Positions 14,703 through 21,676 of a stretch of 28,570 nucleotides of DNA are shown in pieces. The notes beneath the pieces are model-generated. The model ran no database searches. It saw nothing but the letters and a program-made list of their open reading frames with translations, and was not told the origin of the DNA. How positions within the stretch are numbered: the first letter of the stretch is position 1; every line of letters begins with the position of its first letter. Made by a program: the position numbers and the translations under genes. Source of the stretch: Alphaproteobacteria bacterium UBA3002 (lineage in GTDB: Bacteria; Pseudomonadota; Alphaproteobacteria; Rickettsiales; UBA3002); NCBI GenBank assembly GCA_002346425.1, contig DDZS01000038.1, positions 1-28,570 on the forward strand, in the 5' to 3' direction.

Positions 14703-16025
14703 ATGTTACAGCTTTACAATACGCTCACCGGCACCAAATCTGCGTTTCAACCACTAAATCCTGAGCATATCAGCATGTATGTCTGTGGGCCGACCGTCTA
14801 TGCCCGCCCGCATATCGGCAACGCGCGTAGCGTGGTCATATATGATGTGCTGTTTCGATTATTGCAGCAGCTTTATCCGAAGGTGACATATGTGCGCAAT
14901 ATCACGGATGTGGATGATAAAATTAACATCGCCGCGAAAGAGCGCCAGATTACTATTCAGGCCTTAACGCAGGAAGTGACGCAGCAATTCCATGACGATA
15001 TTGGGGCGTTGCAGGTGTTGCCGCCAAGCATCGAACCGCGCGCGACGGAACATATCGACGGGATGATTGAGATGATCGACCAACTGATTGATCGCGGGCA
15101 TGCCTATGTCGGAGCCGATGGCGAACATGTGTTATTTGATGTGACATCAAACCCCGAATACGGGAAATTATCGGGTCGCGATCTGGATGCTTTGCAAGCG
15201 GGGGCGCGGGTTGCGGTGGAAAGCTATAAGCATCACGCAGGAGACTTTGTGTTATGGAAACCGGCGGATGACGAAGACGATGCCAGTAGCGTGTTCGATT
15301 CGCCCTGGGGTGCCGGACGGCCGGGCTGGCATATCGAATGCTCGGTGATGGCCACGCAATATCTTGGACAGAATTTTGATATTCATGGCGGCGGTGCCGA
15401 TTTAAAATTCCCGCATCATGAAAACGAAATTGCGCAGAGTTGCTGCGCCAATCCGGGTAGTGAGTTTGCGCGCTATTGGGTGCATAATGGCTTCCTGACC
15501 GTGAACGGCGAGAAAATGTCGAAGTCGCTGGGTAATTTCATCACCGTGCACGATTTGCTACAGCAAGGCATAGCAGGGGAGGTGATCCGCTTGGCGCTGC
15601 TAATGAGCAAATACAATGAGCCGCTGGACTGGAATGATGGCAAAGTCGCGGAAGCGAAGAAGCTGCTGGACCGTTGGTATCGCTTGGCCGAATCGCACAA
15701 AGCGGCAGAGGCAATCGATAGTGAGGTGCTGGCAGCGTTACAAGACGATTTAAACACACCGCGTGCGATTAGTGTGTTACAGCAACTGCCACCGGAAGCG
15801 GCACTGGCCAGCCTGCGCTTTTTAGGGCTTTTGCAGCATACACCGCAGGAATGGTTCCAAGGAAGTGACGTAGATGACAGCGTGCAAGCGCGGATCGACG
15901 CACGCATTGAAGCAAAAAAGAATCGTAACTTCGCTGAGGCAGATCGCCTGCGGGATGAATTAAAAGCGGAAGGTATTATTCTGGAAGATCGTCCGGATGG
16001 CAGCACCGATTGGCGGCGCGGATAG
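14703..16025 (+). CDS. cysS: Cysteinyl-tRNA synthetase
   Basis: Class I synthetase that charges tRNA-Cys. The protein has 440 residues, slightly short but complete. The HIGH motif is PHIGN at 36-40, in MYVCGPTVYARPHIGNARS. The KMSKS motif is at 271-275. The four zinc ligands that select cysteine are present: Cys28, Cys213 (HIECSVMA), His238 and Glu242 (FPHHENEIAQS). The C-terminal anticodon part carries NRNFAEADRLRDELKAEGI. It is divergent from nadE with 89 bases between starts, and its stop is 2 bases from the stop of the convergent gene. Confidence 0.96.
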   Translation: MLQLYNTLTGTKSAFQPLNPEHISMYVCGPTVYARPHIGNARSVVIYDVLFRLLQQLYPKVTYVRNITDVDDKINIAAKERQITIQALTQEVTQQFHDDIGALQVLPPSIEPRATEHIDGMIEMIDQLIDRGHAYVGADGEHVLFDVTSNPEYGKLSGRDLDALQAGARVAVESYKHHAGDFVLWKPADDEDDASSVFDSPWGAGRPGWHIECSVMATQYLGQNFDIHGGGADLKFPHHENEIAQSCCANPGSEFARYWVHNGFLTVNGEKMSKSLGNFITVHDLLQQGIAGEVIRLALLMSKYNEPLDWNDGKVAEAKKLLDRWYRLAESHKAAEAIDSEVLAALQDDLNTPRAISVLQQLPPEAALASLRFLGLLQHTPQEWFQGSDVDDSVQARIDARIEAKKNRNFAEADRLRDELKAEGIILEDRPDGSTDWRRG

Positions 16026-16027
16026 CG

Positions 16028-16516
16028 TTAATGCGATGCGTGGGAAACGACTTCTTCGCTTTTCTCGCTAATAAAGCGCTCTAATTGATTTAACACTTCG
16101 TCTTCCATGAAAATTTGCTGCAGCGGATCGGCCTGAATGGCGCGTTGCAGCAGGGGGACAAAGTCTTTCGGCGGAATTTCAATTGGCACCGATTGCATGA
16201 TCGGCAGATCGGCATTTAGCCAGCGAACACCGGCATCGCTTGCTACGCGATTGCGCTCAATCGCTTCCGCGCAGAGACGCGCGACAAACATGCAGATTTC
16301 ACCAAGATAAGTGGCTGGATAACTGGTATATTCATTCGCGGCGATATGAAACTGACGGCGCTTTAACTCATTGCCCATCATTAGCAACATCTGATGCAGA
16401 TTAGCATATTGCAGATTGGCCGACTGCGCCATGACATGCGCGGTAAACACTTCGTTCATTGCGGCTGTGGAGCTGCGTTGCGGCGGTCGCGAGGGCTTCA
16501 TTTTTTCGAACAACAT
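16028..16516 (-). CDS. Hypothetical protein, 162 aa
   Basis: I do not recognise the family. It is a soluble protein with no signal peptide, and its central part looks helical (VMAQSANLQYANLHQMLLMM, LGEICMFVARLCAEAIERNR). It starts MLFEKMKPSRPPQRSS, basic and proline-rich. The last third (PIEIPPKDFVPLLQRAIQAD) is moderately charged. TATGGT ends 5 bases before the ATG, and TTGTCA lies further up, so it may have a near-leaderless promoter. It lies tail-to-tail with cysS and is divergent from cimA. Confidence 0.72.
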   Translation of the reverse strand: MLFEKMKPSRPPQRSSTAAMNEVFTAHVMAQSANLQYANLHQMLLMMGNELKRRQFHIAANEYTSYPATYLGEICMFVARLCAEAIERNRVASDAGVRWLNADLPIMQSVPIEIPPKDFVPLLQRAIQADPLQQIFMEDEVLNQLERFISEKSEEVVSHASH

Positions 16517-16638
16517 ACTGGACCATACCTTATCTATATGACGGTTTTATGACAAGGAGAGAGTAATCAGGCTGTATATAGATAAAAAGTGAGCTATTTG
16601 AAAAATGCGCGCAAAATACGGCGATTAGCGATTGGTGA

Positions 16639-16668
16639 TTGCGAAAAATCGCGTCTTTCCGCTATACC
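16639..16668 (+). promoter_or_regulatory. Promoter of cimA, apparently leaderless
   Basis: TTGCGA (16639-16644), an 18-base spacer and TATACC (16663-16668). The -10 box ends 6 bases before the ATG at 16675 and there is no ribosome binding site. Short direct copies of GCGATT precede it at 16621-16626 and 16628-16633. Confidence 0.45.
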
Positions 16669-16674
16669 TGAGCC

Positions 16675-18258
16675 ATGCAGGACAAAGTATTCCTATATGA
16701 CTCTACTTTGCGCGACGGTTCGCAGGCGCGCGGGATCGACTTTACTGTGGCCGATAAACTGGCAATTGCCAAAGCGCTGGCCGAATTCGGGATCGATTAT
16801 ATCGAGGGCGGCTGGCCGGGGGCTAACCCCAATGACGATGCATTTTTCGCCAATCCGCCGCCGGTGAAAAAAGCGATGCTGACCGCCTTTGGCATGACAC
16901 GCCGTGCTGGCCGTTCCGCCGAGAATGACCCGGGATTGCAGGACTTGCTGCAAGCGAACACAAAAAGCATTTGTCTGGTGGGTAAAGCTTGGGCGCATCA
17001 GGTTGAAACCGCGCTAGGTATCTCGCTAAAAGAAAATAAGCGCATGGTGGAAGAGTCGATTACCTATCTTCGCGAGCAGGGGCGAGAAGTGCTGTTCGAT
17101 GCGGAGCATTTTTTCGATGGGTATAAAAGCAATCCCACCTATGCGCTGGAGATAGCAAAAACCGCCTATGCGGCAGGCGCGCGCTGGGTGGTGTTGTGTG
17201 ATACCAATGGCGGGTCAATGCCCAACGACATTGAGGCGATCGTCAGTAAGGTTGCGGCAGAGGTTCCGGGCAGTGCGCTCGGTATTCATTGCCATAACGA
17301 TACCGATCAGGCGGTCGCGAATTCCCTGGCTGCGGTGCGCGCTGGTGCGCGGCAGGTGCAGGGTACGATTAACGGAATCGGCGAACGCTGTGGCAACGCC
17401 AATCTTATTTCAATCATTCCGAATCTGATGCTGAAGATGGGAATGGACACGTCTATTCCAGAGAAAAAGCTGAGTCAGCTTCGCAGTCTGTCACGGTTGA
17501 TTGATGAGCGTTTAAACCGCGATGGCAATCCGCACGCGCCCTATGTTGGCGATTCGGCCTTTGCGCATAAAGGCGGTCTGCATGTATCCGCGATGAATAA
17601 AGATAGTTCGTCTTACGAGCATGTAAGTCCGGAACGGGTGGGTAATCATCGCGTGGTGCTGATTTCCGATAAAGCCGGCAAGTCGAATGTCATCAATCGC
17701 CTAAAGGCGCTGGGCATGGAAAAAGAAGCGCAGGACGAGCGCATCGACAAACTGGTAAAAGAAATAAAAGAGCGCGAAAAGCAAGGCTATGCGTATGAAG
17801 ATGCCGATGCGAGTTTTGAGTTGCTGGTGAAACGCCGGTTGGGCACGATTCCAACCTTCTTCAATTTGCATTCCTTTCGCATCACGGATGAGCGGCGTTA
17901 TAATGCGAAAGGTGAGATCGTCACCATGTCGGAGGCGACAGTGAAGCTCTCCATGCAAGATAGCTCAGAAATTATTATGGAAGTTGCTGAGGGGAACGGC
18001 CCAGTGAACGCCATGGACGCTGCGATCCGCAAAGCGCTGGCTCCGAAATACAAACGCCTCGCCGATATGTATCTCTCCGATTATAAAGTACGCATTCTTT
18101 CGCCCCAGGATGCCACCGCCGCGATCACCCGCGTGATGATCGAAAGCGGCGATAGCAAGGGGCGGCGATGGACGACCATTGGCGTCTCCGCCAACGTGAT
18201 TGATGCGTCGTTTAACGCGCTGCATGACGCGATCACCTACGCTTTGATGAAGAAGTGA
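16675..18258 (+). CDS. cimA: Citramalate synthase
   Basis: Condenses acetyl-CoA and pyruvate to (R)-citramalate, the threonine-independent entry into isoleucine synthesis. The protein has 527 residues, the length of CimA rather than of LeuA or homocitrate synthase. The HMGL-like TIM barrel starts YDSTLRDGSQARGI (metal-binding Asp in TLRDG). It continues with the GGWPGANPNDDAFF substrate loop, which is typical of CimA, then LFDAEHFFDGYK, VLCDTNGGSMP, and the metal-binding pair in GIHCHNDTDQAVAN. The C-terminal LeuA dimer/regulatory domain starts near residue 385. It is translationally coupled to the following methyltransferase (GTGA). Confidence 0.94.
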   Translation: MQDKVFLYDSTLRDGSQARGIDFTVADKLAIAKALAEFGIDYIEGGWPGANPNDDAFFANPPPVKKAMLTAFGMTRRAGRSAENDPGLQDLLQANTKSICLVGKAWAHQVETALGISLKENKRMVEESITYLREQGREVLFDAEHFFDGYKSNPTYALEIAKTAYAAGARWVVLCDTNGGSMPNDIEAIVSKVAAEVPGSALGIHCHNDTDQAVANSLAAVRAGARQVQGTINGIGERCGNANLISIIPNLMLKMGMDTSIPEKKLSQLRSLSRLIDERLNRDGNPHAPYVGDSAFAHKGGLHVSAMNKDSSSYEHVSPERVGNHRVVLISDKAGKSNVINRLKALGMEKEAQDERIDKLVKEIKEREKQGYAYEDADASFELLVKRRLGTIPTFFNLHSFRITDERRYNAKGEIVTMSEATVKLSMQDSSEIIMEVAEGNGPVNAMDAAIRKALAPKYKRLADMYLSDYKVRILSPQDATAAITRVMIESGDSKGRRWTTIGVSANVIDASFNALHDAITYALMKK

Positions 18259-18956
18259 CCGCCACCGACATAACTATCATCCTTGTCCGTCCGCAGATGG
18301 GCGAGAATATCGGCGCGGCAGCACGGGTGATGATGAATTTTGGCTATTCCGATTTGCGTATTGTGGCGCCGCGCGATGGCTGGCCAAACCCAAAGGCCGA
18401 GGCAATGGCAGCAGGTGGCCTGCCGGTGATTGAGGCGGCCCAGGTCTACGAAGACGTGAGCACAGCGCTGGCAGATTGTCAGTATGCTGTGGCGCTGACC
18501 GCCCGCAGCCGCGAATTAGAACTGCCCGCCTACACGCCCCGTGAATGGTCCGGGTTAGCCGAAAAACCGCAACGGTTGGCGATTGTGTTTGGTGCAGAAC
18601 GCTCAGGTCTGGAAAATGAAGATATCGCCCAGTGCAACGCGATTATTCATATTCCGGTGGCACCGGAATATCCGTCATTGAATCTGGCGCAAGCGGTGGC
18701 GGTGATCTGCTACGAATTGGCCACTGCGGAACCTGTAGCCCCGTCTCAGGCTGCTGAGGTGGCGAGCAAGGCGGAATTGCAAGGATTCTTTGATCAATTG
18801 GAAGCTGGATTAAACGACAGGAATTTCTGGAAAGTAGCCGAGAAGAAGCCCGCCATGTGGCGTAATATCCGCGCGATCTTCCAGCGCAATATCTATACCA
18901 GCCAAGAAATCCGCACGCTGCGTGGTATTATCGCTAGCCTGCAACGGCCGCACTAA
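18255..18956 (+). CDS. trmJ: TrmJ-type tRNA/rRNA methyltransferase (SPOUT)
   Basis: SPOUT-class 2'-O-ribose methyltransferase. By family it most likely modifies position 32 in the tRNA anticodon loop. The protein has 233 residues. Motif 1 is RPQMGENIGAAARVMMNFG, motif 2 is AIVFGAERSGLENEDIAQCN and motif 3 is IPVAPEYPSLNLAQAVAVICYE, giving the trefoil-knot SAM site. The GTG start overlaps the cimA stop (GTGA), so it needs cimA translation. The C-terminal region (about 165-233) is helical and typical of TrmJ. The exact target, tRNA position 32 versus another site, is inferred from family resemblance. Confidence 0.88.
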   Translation: MTATDITIILVRPQMGENIGAAARVMMNFGYSDLRIVAPRDGWPNPKAEAMAAGGLPVIEAAQVYEDVSTALADCQYAVALTARSRELELPAYTPREWSGLAEKPQRLAIVFGAERSGLENEDIAQCNAIIHIPVAPEYPSLNLAQAVAVICYELATAEPVAPSQAAEVASKAELQGFFDQLEAGLNDRNFWKVAEKKPAMWRNIRAIFQRNIYTSQEIRTLRGIIASLQRPH

Positions 18957-19003
18957 CGCGGCATATTCACGAAACTGTCACACTAGAAACAGGGCGCCTC
19001 GCG

Positions 19004-19009
19004 TATACT
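19004..19009 (+). promoter_or_regulatory. -10 box of the gene at 19017
   Basis: TATACT ends 7 bases before the ATG, so a leaderless message is likely. CTGTCA lies at 18975-18980, 23 bases upstream; this spacing is the same as in the minus-strand promoter at 956-990. Confidence 0.35.
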
Positions 19010-19016
19010 GTCGACT

Positions 19017-19436
19017 ATGCGTTATGCGACCGACCTCAAGAATTTTGCGCTCGGCACGGTGAAAGAACCGTGGCGAAAAGCCGCCTATTGGGGGAGTTGG
19101 TCGCTGGGATTTATTGTGCCCGCCCTAGTCGTAGGTGTGTTATTTCCCCAAACGCCGATTATAGCTCCTTTTGCATTGGCCGTTGGAGTAGCGACCGTCG
19201 CTGGCTTTGCCTATGGAATGGTAACGGGGGGAATGCACGAAGTGCACAAGAAACGCGAAGAAGTGGCGGATACACGCCGCGCGCAAACCATGGCGCGTTC
19301 TAAAGGTGTCGCTTACGAGCCGAGCATCCAGCAATATGAGGCGCAAGAGACCGGCCGCAGCCCGACGCATTGGCAAGATCACGTGGGAGAACAGCAATTA
19401 GCGCTTAATCTGCAAATGCAGGGATTGGAAAGATAA
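19017..19436 (+). CDS. Membrane-anchored hypothetical protein, 139 aa
   Basis: I do not recognise this family. Two hydrophobic segments lie near residues 25-43 and 48-70 (GFIVPALVVGVLF, PFALAVGVATVAGFAYGMVT), followed by a polar tail of about 65 residues (HEVHKKREEVADTRRAQ... QQLALNLQMQGLER) rich in charge and Gln. The topology suggests a hairpin in the inner membrane with the tail in the cytoplasm, by the positive-inside rule. It has no ribosome binding site; TATACT ends 7 bases before the ATG. It is the first of three consecutive small membrane proteins of the same general shape. Confidence 0.7.
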   Translation: MRYATDLKNFALGTVKEPWRKAAYWGSWSLGFIVPALVVGVLFPQTPIIAPFALAVGVATVAGFAYGMVTGGMHEVHKKREEVADTRRAQTMARSKGVAYEPSIQQYEAQETGRSPTHWQDHVGEQQLALNLQMQGLER

Positions 19437-19484
19437 TGTTAGTTTTCAGCATATTATTCGTTGGCATCGCGTCTATTCAGGCCA

Positions 19485-19512
19485 TTGTCACAAAAGCTTC
19501 ACTTTTTATACC
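19485..19512 (+). promoter_or_regulatory. Promoter of the 161-aa/179-aa gene pair
   Basis: TTGTCA (19485-19490), a 16-base spacer and TATACC (19507-19512). It gives a leader of about 36 bases with an AGAGGAA ribosome binding site before the ATG at 19555. A second possible -10, TGGTATTCT, lies at 19522-19530. Confidence 0.5.
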
Positions 19513-19554
19513 GGCAAAGCGTGGTATTCTTTAGGGGAATAGAGGAAATATATT

Positions 19555-20040
19555 ATGGCATACAATGATAATCGAGCAGGCTCAGTATTAAGCGAAGGCG
19601 CATCTAGCGGATTACGCTGGGGTGCGATAGGCGCGCTGATCGGCGCGTTAGCCGTCCCGGTCGCTGCAGGTGCAATTGCCGCATCCATCTTTAGTCTTGG
19701 ATTTCTTGGTGCTGCTGCTGTAGGCCTAGTCGCCGCTGTGGCAATTAGCCCCATCGTTGCCGGAACCGCACTTGTTGGTGGCGCCATTGGCGGTGGATTG
19801 GGAGCATCCTCTGGTTTTACTAGCGCAGGCCGCGCAGCAAATGAACGCGCGATTGGCCAAGCCTATACCATGTCGAAAGCGCAAACCTTTAACGCGATGG
19901 GCGAAAATTTAATGGCGAATATGGAAGCGGCACAGTCACAGCCTAATCCATATCATCAAGCAAGCAGCAAGGTCGATGCCGCAACCGCGCAACGTGAAAA
20001 CGCGCGCATGGCAGAAACCGCAATGGAAAATGCGAGGTAA
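19555..20040 (+). CDS. Glycine-zipper membrane protein, 161 aa (hypothetical)
   Basis: Not a family I can name. After a short polar start comes a long hydrophobic stretch (residues 22-82) full of GxxxG and Ala/Gly packing motifs (GAIGALIGALAVPVAAGAIA, GFLGAAAVGLVAAVAI, GTALVGGAIGGGLGA), likely two or three membrane helices. The remaining 75 residues are polar, helical-looking and rich in Ala/Met/Gln/Asn (MGENLMANMEAAQSQPN). The ribosome binding site AGAGGAA is good. It is followed 5 bases later by the 179-residue gene, so the two are co-transcribed up to the terminator at 20604. Glycine zippers often drive helix oligomerisation in membranes; any pore or scaffold role is speculation. Confidence 0.8.
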   Translation: MAYNDNRAGSVLSEGASSGLRWGAIGALIGALAVPVAAGAIAASIFSLGFLGAAAVGLVAAVAISPIVAGTALVGGAIGGGLGASSGFTSAGRAANERAIGQAYTMSKAQTFNAMGENLMANMEAAQSQPNPYHQASSKVDAATAQRENARMAETAMENAR

Positions 20041-20045
20041 GTAAG

Positions 20046-20585
20046 ATGGGTGCTTTTAATCCAGTATTTGGACGAATTCTAAGCGGGGCTTCCCGTAGCA
20101 CAGGTCGTGTTCTAAAGAGCTATCAAAAAGCGGAAACGACTATGGCGAATACCTACAGCAAGGCATTTGAAAGCAATTTAACAAAGCAATTGTCTGAAGA
20201 AGGAAGTCGCTTAAACGATATAGCTGAAAGTGCAGCTGAAAAATATGCAAGCGCTATGGGCGACCGTATGGTCTCTAATATGACTGCGCGGATGGATGCA
20301 GAGGCAGCCAAAGAAGCCGCTCGGTTGGCTCGTGCGCAAAAAAGCATTTTCGGTCGTTACCCGCTATTGACCGCTGCCGGAATCGGTGGGGTTGGTTTTG
20401 CCGGATTAAGCGCTATGCAAGGACCGAACGGTAATGATTTAGATAACGCAATCATGCGTGGCCAGAATGATGGCGGGCGTGAGTTTGATGACAAGGTCAT
20501 GAAGCCGCTACAAACCGCGAATATGTCTGGTGCGCAATACCAAGGCCAAGGTATGGGCATGCCAACACCCGGTCTTGCAATGTAA
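20046..20585 (+). CDS. Single-helix membrane protein, 179 aa (hypothetical)
   Basis: Unrecognised. The N-terminal 100 residues are polar and predicted helical (KAFESNLTKQLSEEGSRLND, IAESAAEKYASAMGDRM, ARMDAEAAKEAARLARAQK), with coiled-coil-like spacing. One hydrophobic segment lies at about 105-124 (YPLLTAAGIGGVGFAGLSAM). The C-terminus is Gly/Gln/Met-rich (GAQYQGQGMGMPTPGLAM). It is probably tethered to the membrane by one helix. It lies 5 bases after the glycine-zipper gene and ends just before a strong terminator, so the two form one bicistronic unit and may act together. Confidence 0.78.
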   Translation: MGAFNPVFGRILSGASRSTGRVLKSYQKAETTMANTYSKAFESNLTKQLSEEGSRLNDIAESAAEKYASAMGDRMVSNMTARMDAEAAKEAARLARAQKSIFGRYPLLTAAGIGGVGFAGLSAMQGPNGNDLDNAIMRGQNDGGREFDDKVMKPLQTANMSGAQYQGQGMGMPTPGLAM

Positions 20586-20603
20586 CTACAGATTTATGTC
20601 ATG

Positions 20604-20630
20604 AAAAAGCCGCGCCAGTCGCGGCTTTTT
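20604..20630 (+). terminator. Rho-independent terminator after the 179-aa gene
   Basis: AGCCGCG at 20608-20614 pairs with CGCGGCT at 20620-20626 around a CCAGT loop, with an A run before and seven T after (20626-20632). It closes the two-gene unit. Confidence 0.9.
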
Positions 20631-20681
20631 TTATGGGCGGCGGGAATTGCTTTTTGGCGTATCACGCGCCATATACCTCTA

Positions 20682-21224
20682 ATGGCCAAATACCGGTTTA
20701 TCGATGACATGTTGAAAGAGCAGACGCAAACCTGCGCCTTTCCAAATTGCGCCGAGCCGGGGCAATATCCGGCGCCAAAGTCACCAGAAACACCGCGCGA
20801 CTTTCAGTATTTTTGTCTGGAGCATATTAAAGCTTTCAACAAAGGCTGGGATTATTTCAAAGGCAAAAGCCAGGCGGAGATCGAGCGGTTTCAGCGCGAA
20901 GCACCGTTTGGAGACCGGCCGACATGGCAGCGCGATGGGCGCAAGCCCACGACGGCAGAATTGGAAGCCGCGCTTGGGCGCTTCTTGGGCGAAGGGATGC
21001 AAATGCCCTATATTCCACCGCCGATTCCGCAGAAACAGCAATTGGCCTTGCAAAAGCTGGAATTGCAGCACCCGGTCACCATGGATGTCATAAAAAAACG
21101 TTATAAAGAGTTGGTGAAACGCTGGCACCCCGATCGCAATCAAGGGGATAAGCAAGCCGAAGAGCGGTTCAAAGAAATCACCAATGCTTATCAGACCTTA
21201 TTGCATCACTACCAGCCGGAATGA
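20682..21224 (+). CDS. J-domain protein with N-terminal Cys/His motif
   Basis: Short co-chaperone-like protein of a family I know as widespread in Alphaproteobacteria. The protein has 180 residues. The N-terminal part carries a probable zinc motif: CAFPNC, then APKSPETPRDFQYFCLEH (Cys-x5-Cys ... Cys-x2-His), followed by KAFNKGWDYFKG. The C-terminal J domain (about 115-178) has the essential HPD tripeptide in VKRWHPDRNQGDKQAEERFK, so it should stimulate an Hsp70 (DnaK). It lacks the Gly/Phe and zinc-repeat parts of DnaJ. The frame is open 27 codons upstream through the terminator at 20604, which argues for the ATG at 20682. It is not adjacent to dnaK. Confidence 0.87.
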   Translation: MAKYRFIDDMLKEQTQTCAFPNCAEPGQYPAPKSPETPRDFQYFCLEHIKAFNKGWDYFKGKSQAEIERFQREAPFGDRPTWQRDGRKPTTAELEAALGRFLGEGMQMPYIPPPIPQKQQLALQKLELQHPVTMDVIKKRYKELVKRWHPDRNQGDKQAEERFKEITNAYQTLLHHYQPE

Positions 21225-21248
21225 CCGTCGCTGCATTTATTGTCACCA

Positions 21249-21277
21249 TTGTCATGATTTAGTAATATAAATATGCT
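21249..21277 (+). promoter_or_regulatory. Promoter of the DUF2610-like gene
   Basis: TTGTCA (21249-21254), a 17-base spacer and TATGCT (21272-21277). A second TTGTCA at 21240-21245 pairs with TAATAT at 21263-21268 at the same 17-base spacing, so there may be two overlapping promoters. A GAAAGG ribosome binding site follows before the ATG at 21300. Confidence 0.5.
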
Positions 21278-21299
21278 AGGCTGCTGAAAGGTAAAAAAT

Positions 21300-21659
21300 A
21301 TGAAGCGATTTACAGTTCCATGCGATTTTAACGGGGTAAAGCACCCATTCCACGTTTATATCGGCGAACCGCATCCGAAAAAGCATCCGTTGCAGTTTCA
21401 GTCGTGGTGGCTGTCGTCAGAGCGGGGCGGCACAATTCCGCAGGATGTGATGGATAGCTTCGAGAAACTGTTTAAAATAAGCCAAGAAAACAACGTCTCC
21501 TTTGAAGACCTGTGCGTGTACGCATTAGGCACGGCAGCAGAAGAAAACAAAGCCGCTGCGCAGCAACCGGCACCGGCAGCACCTGCAAGCACGAGCGGCA
21601 GCACTAGCAGCAGTGGCGGATCGGGCGATAATAACCCAATTCCGGCACCGAAGGCATAA
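21300..21659 (+). CDS. DUF2610-like protein, 119 aa
   Basis: The N-terminal 80 residues (MKRFTVPCDFNGVKHPFHVY, IGEPHPKKHPLQFQSWWLSS, ERGGTIPQDVMDSFEKLFKI, VSFEDLCVYAL) resemble, from memory, the DUF2610 family found in Rickettsiales and relatives; its function is unknown. The last 35 residues are Ala/Pro/Ser/Gly low complexity. It has two cysteines, at positions 8 and near 72. The start is firm: ATG after GAAAGG, with a promoter at 21249. It lies 17 bases upstream of the 646-residue gene, probably in one operon. The family assignment is moderate and should be confirmed by a profile search. Confidence 0.8.
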   Translation: MKRFTVPCDFNGVKHPFHVYIGEPHPKKHPLQFQSWWLSSERGGTIPQDVMDSFEKLFKISQENNVSFEDLCVYALGTAAEENKAAAQQPAPAAPASTSGSTSSSGGSGDNNPIPAPKA

Positions 21660-21676
21660 AGCCAAAATGAGCAACT

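Noticed and set aside
15473..16006. 177-aa minus-strand frame in cysS
   Set aside because: Ser/Ala-rich antisense of a complete cysteinyl-tRNA synthetase.
20601..20681. 27-codon N-terminal extension of the J-domain protein
   Set aside because: It would be translated through a strong terminator hairpin; the conserved part begins at 20682.
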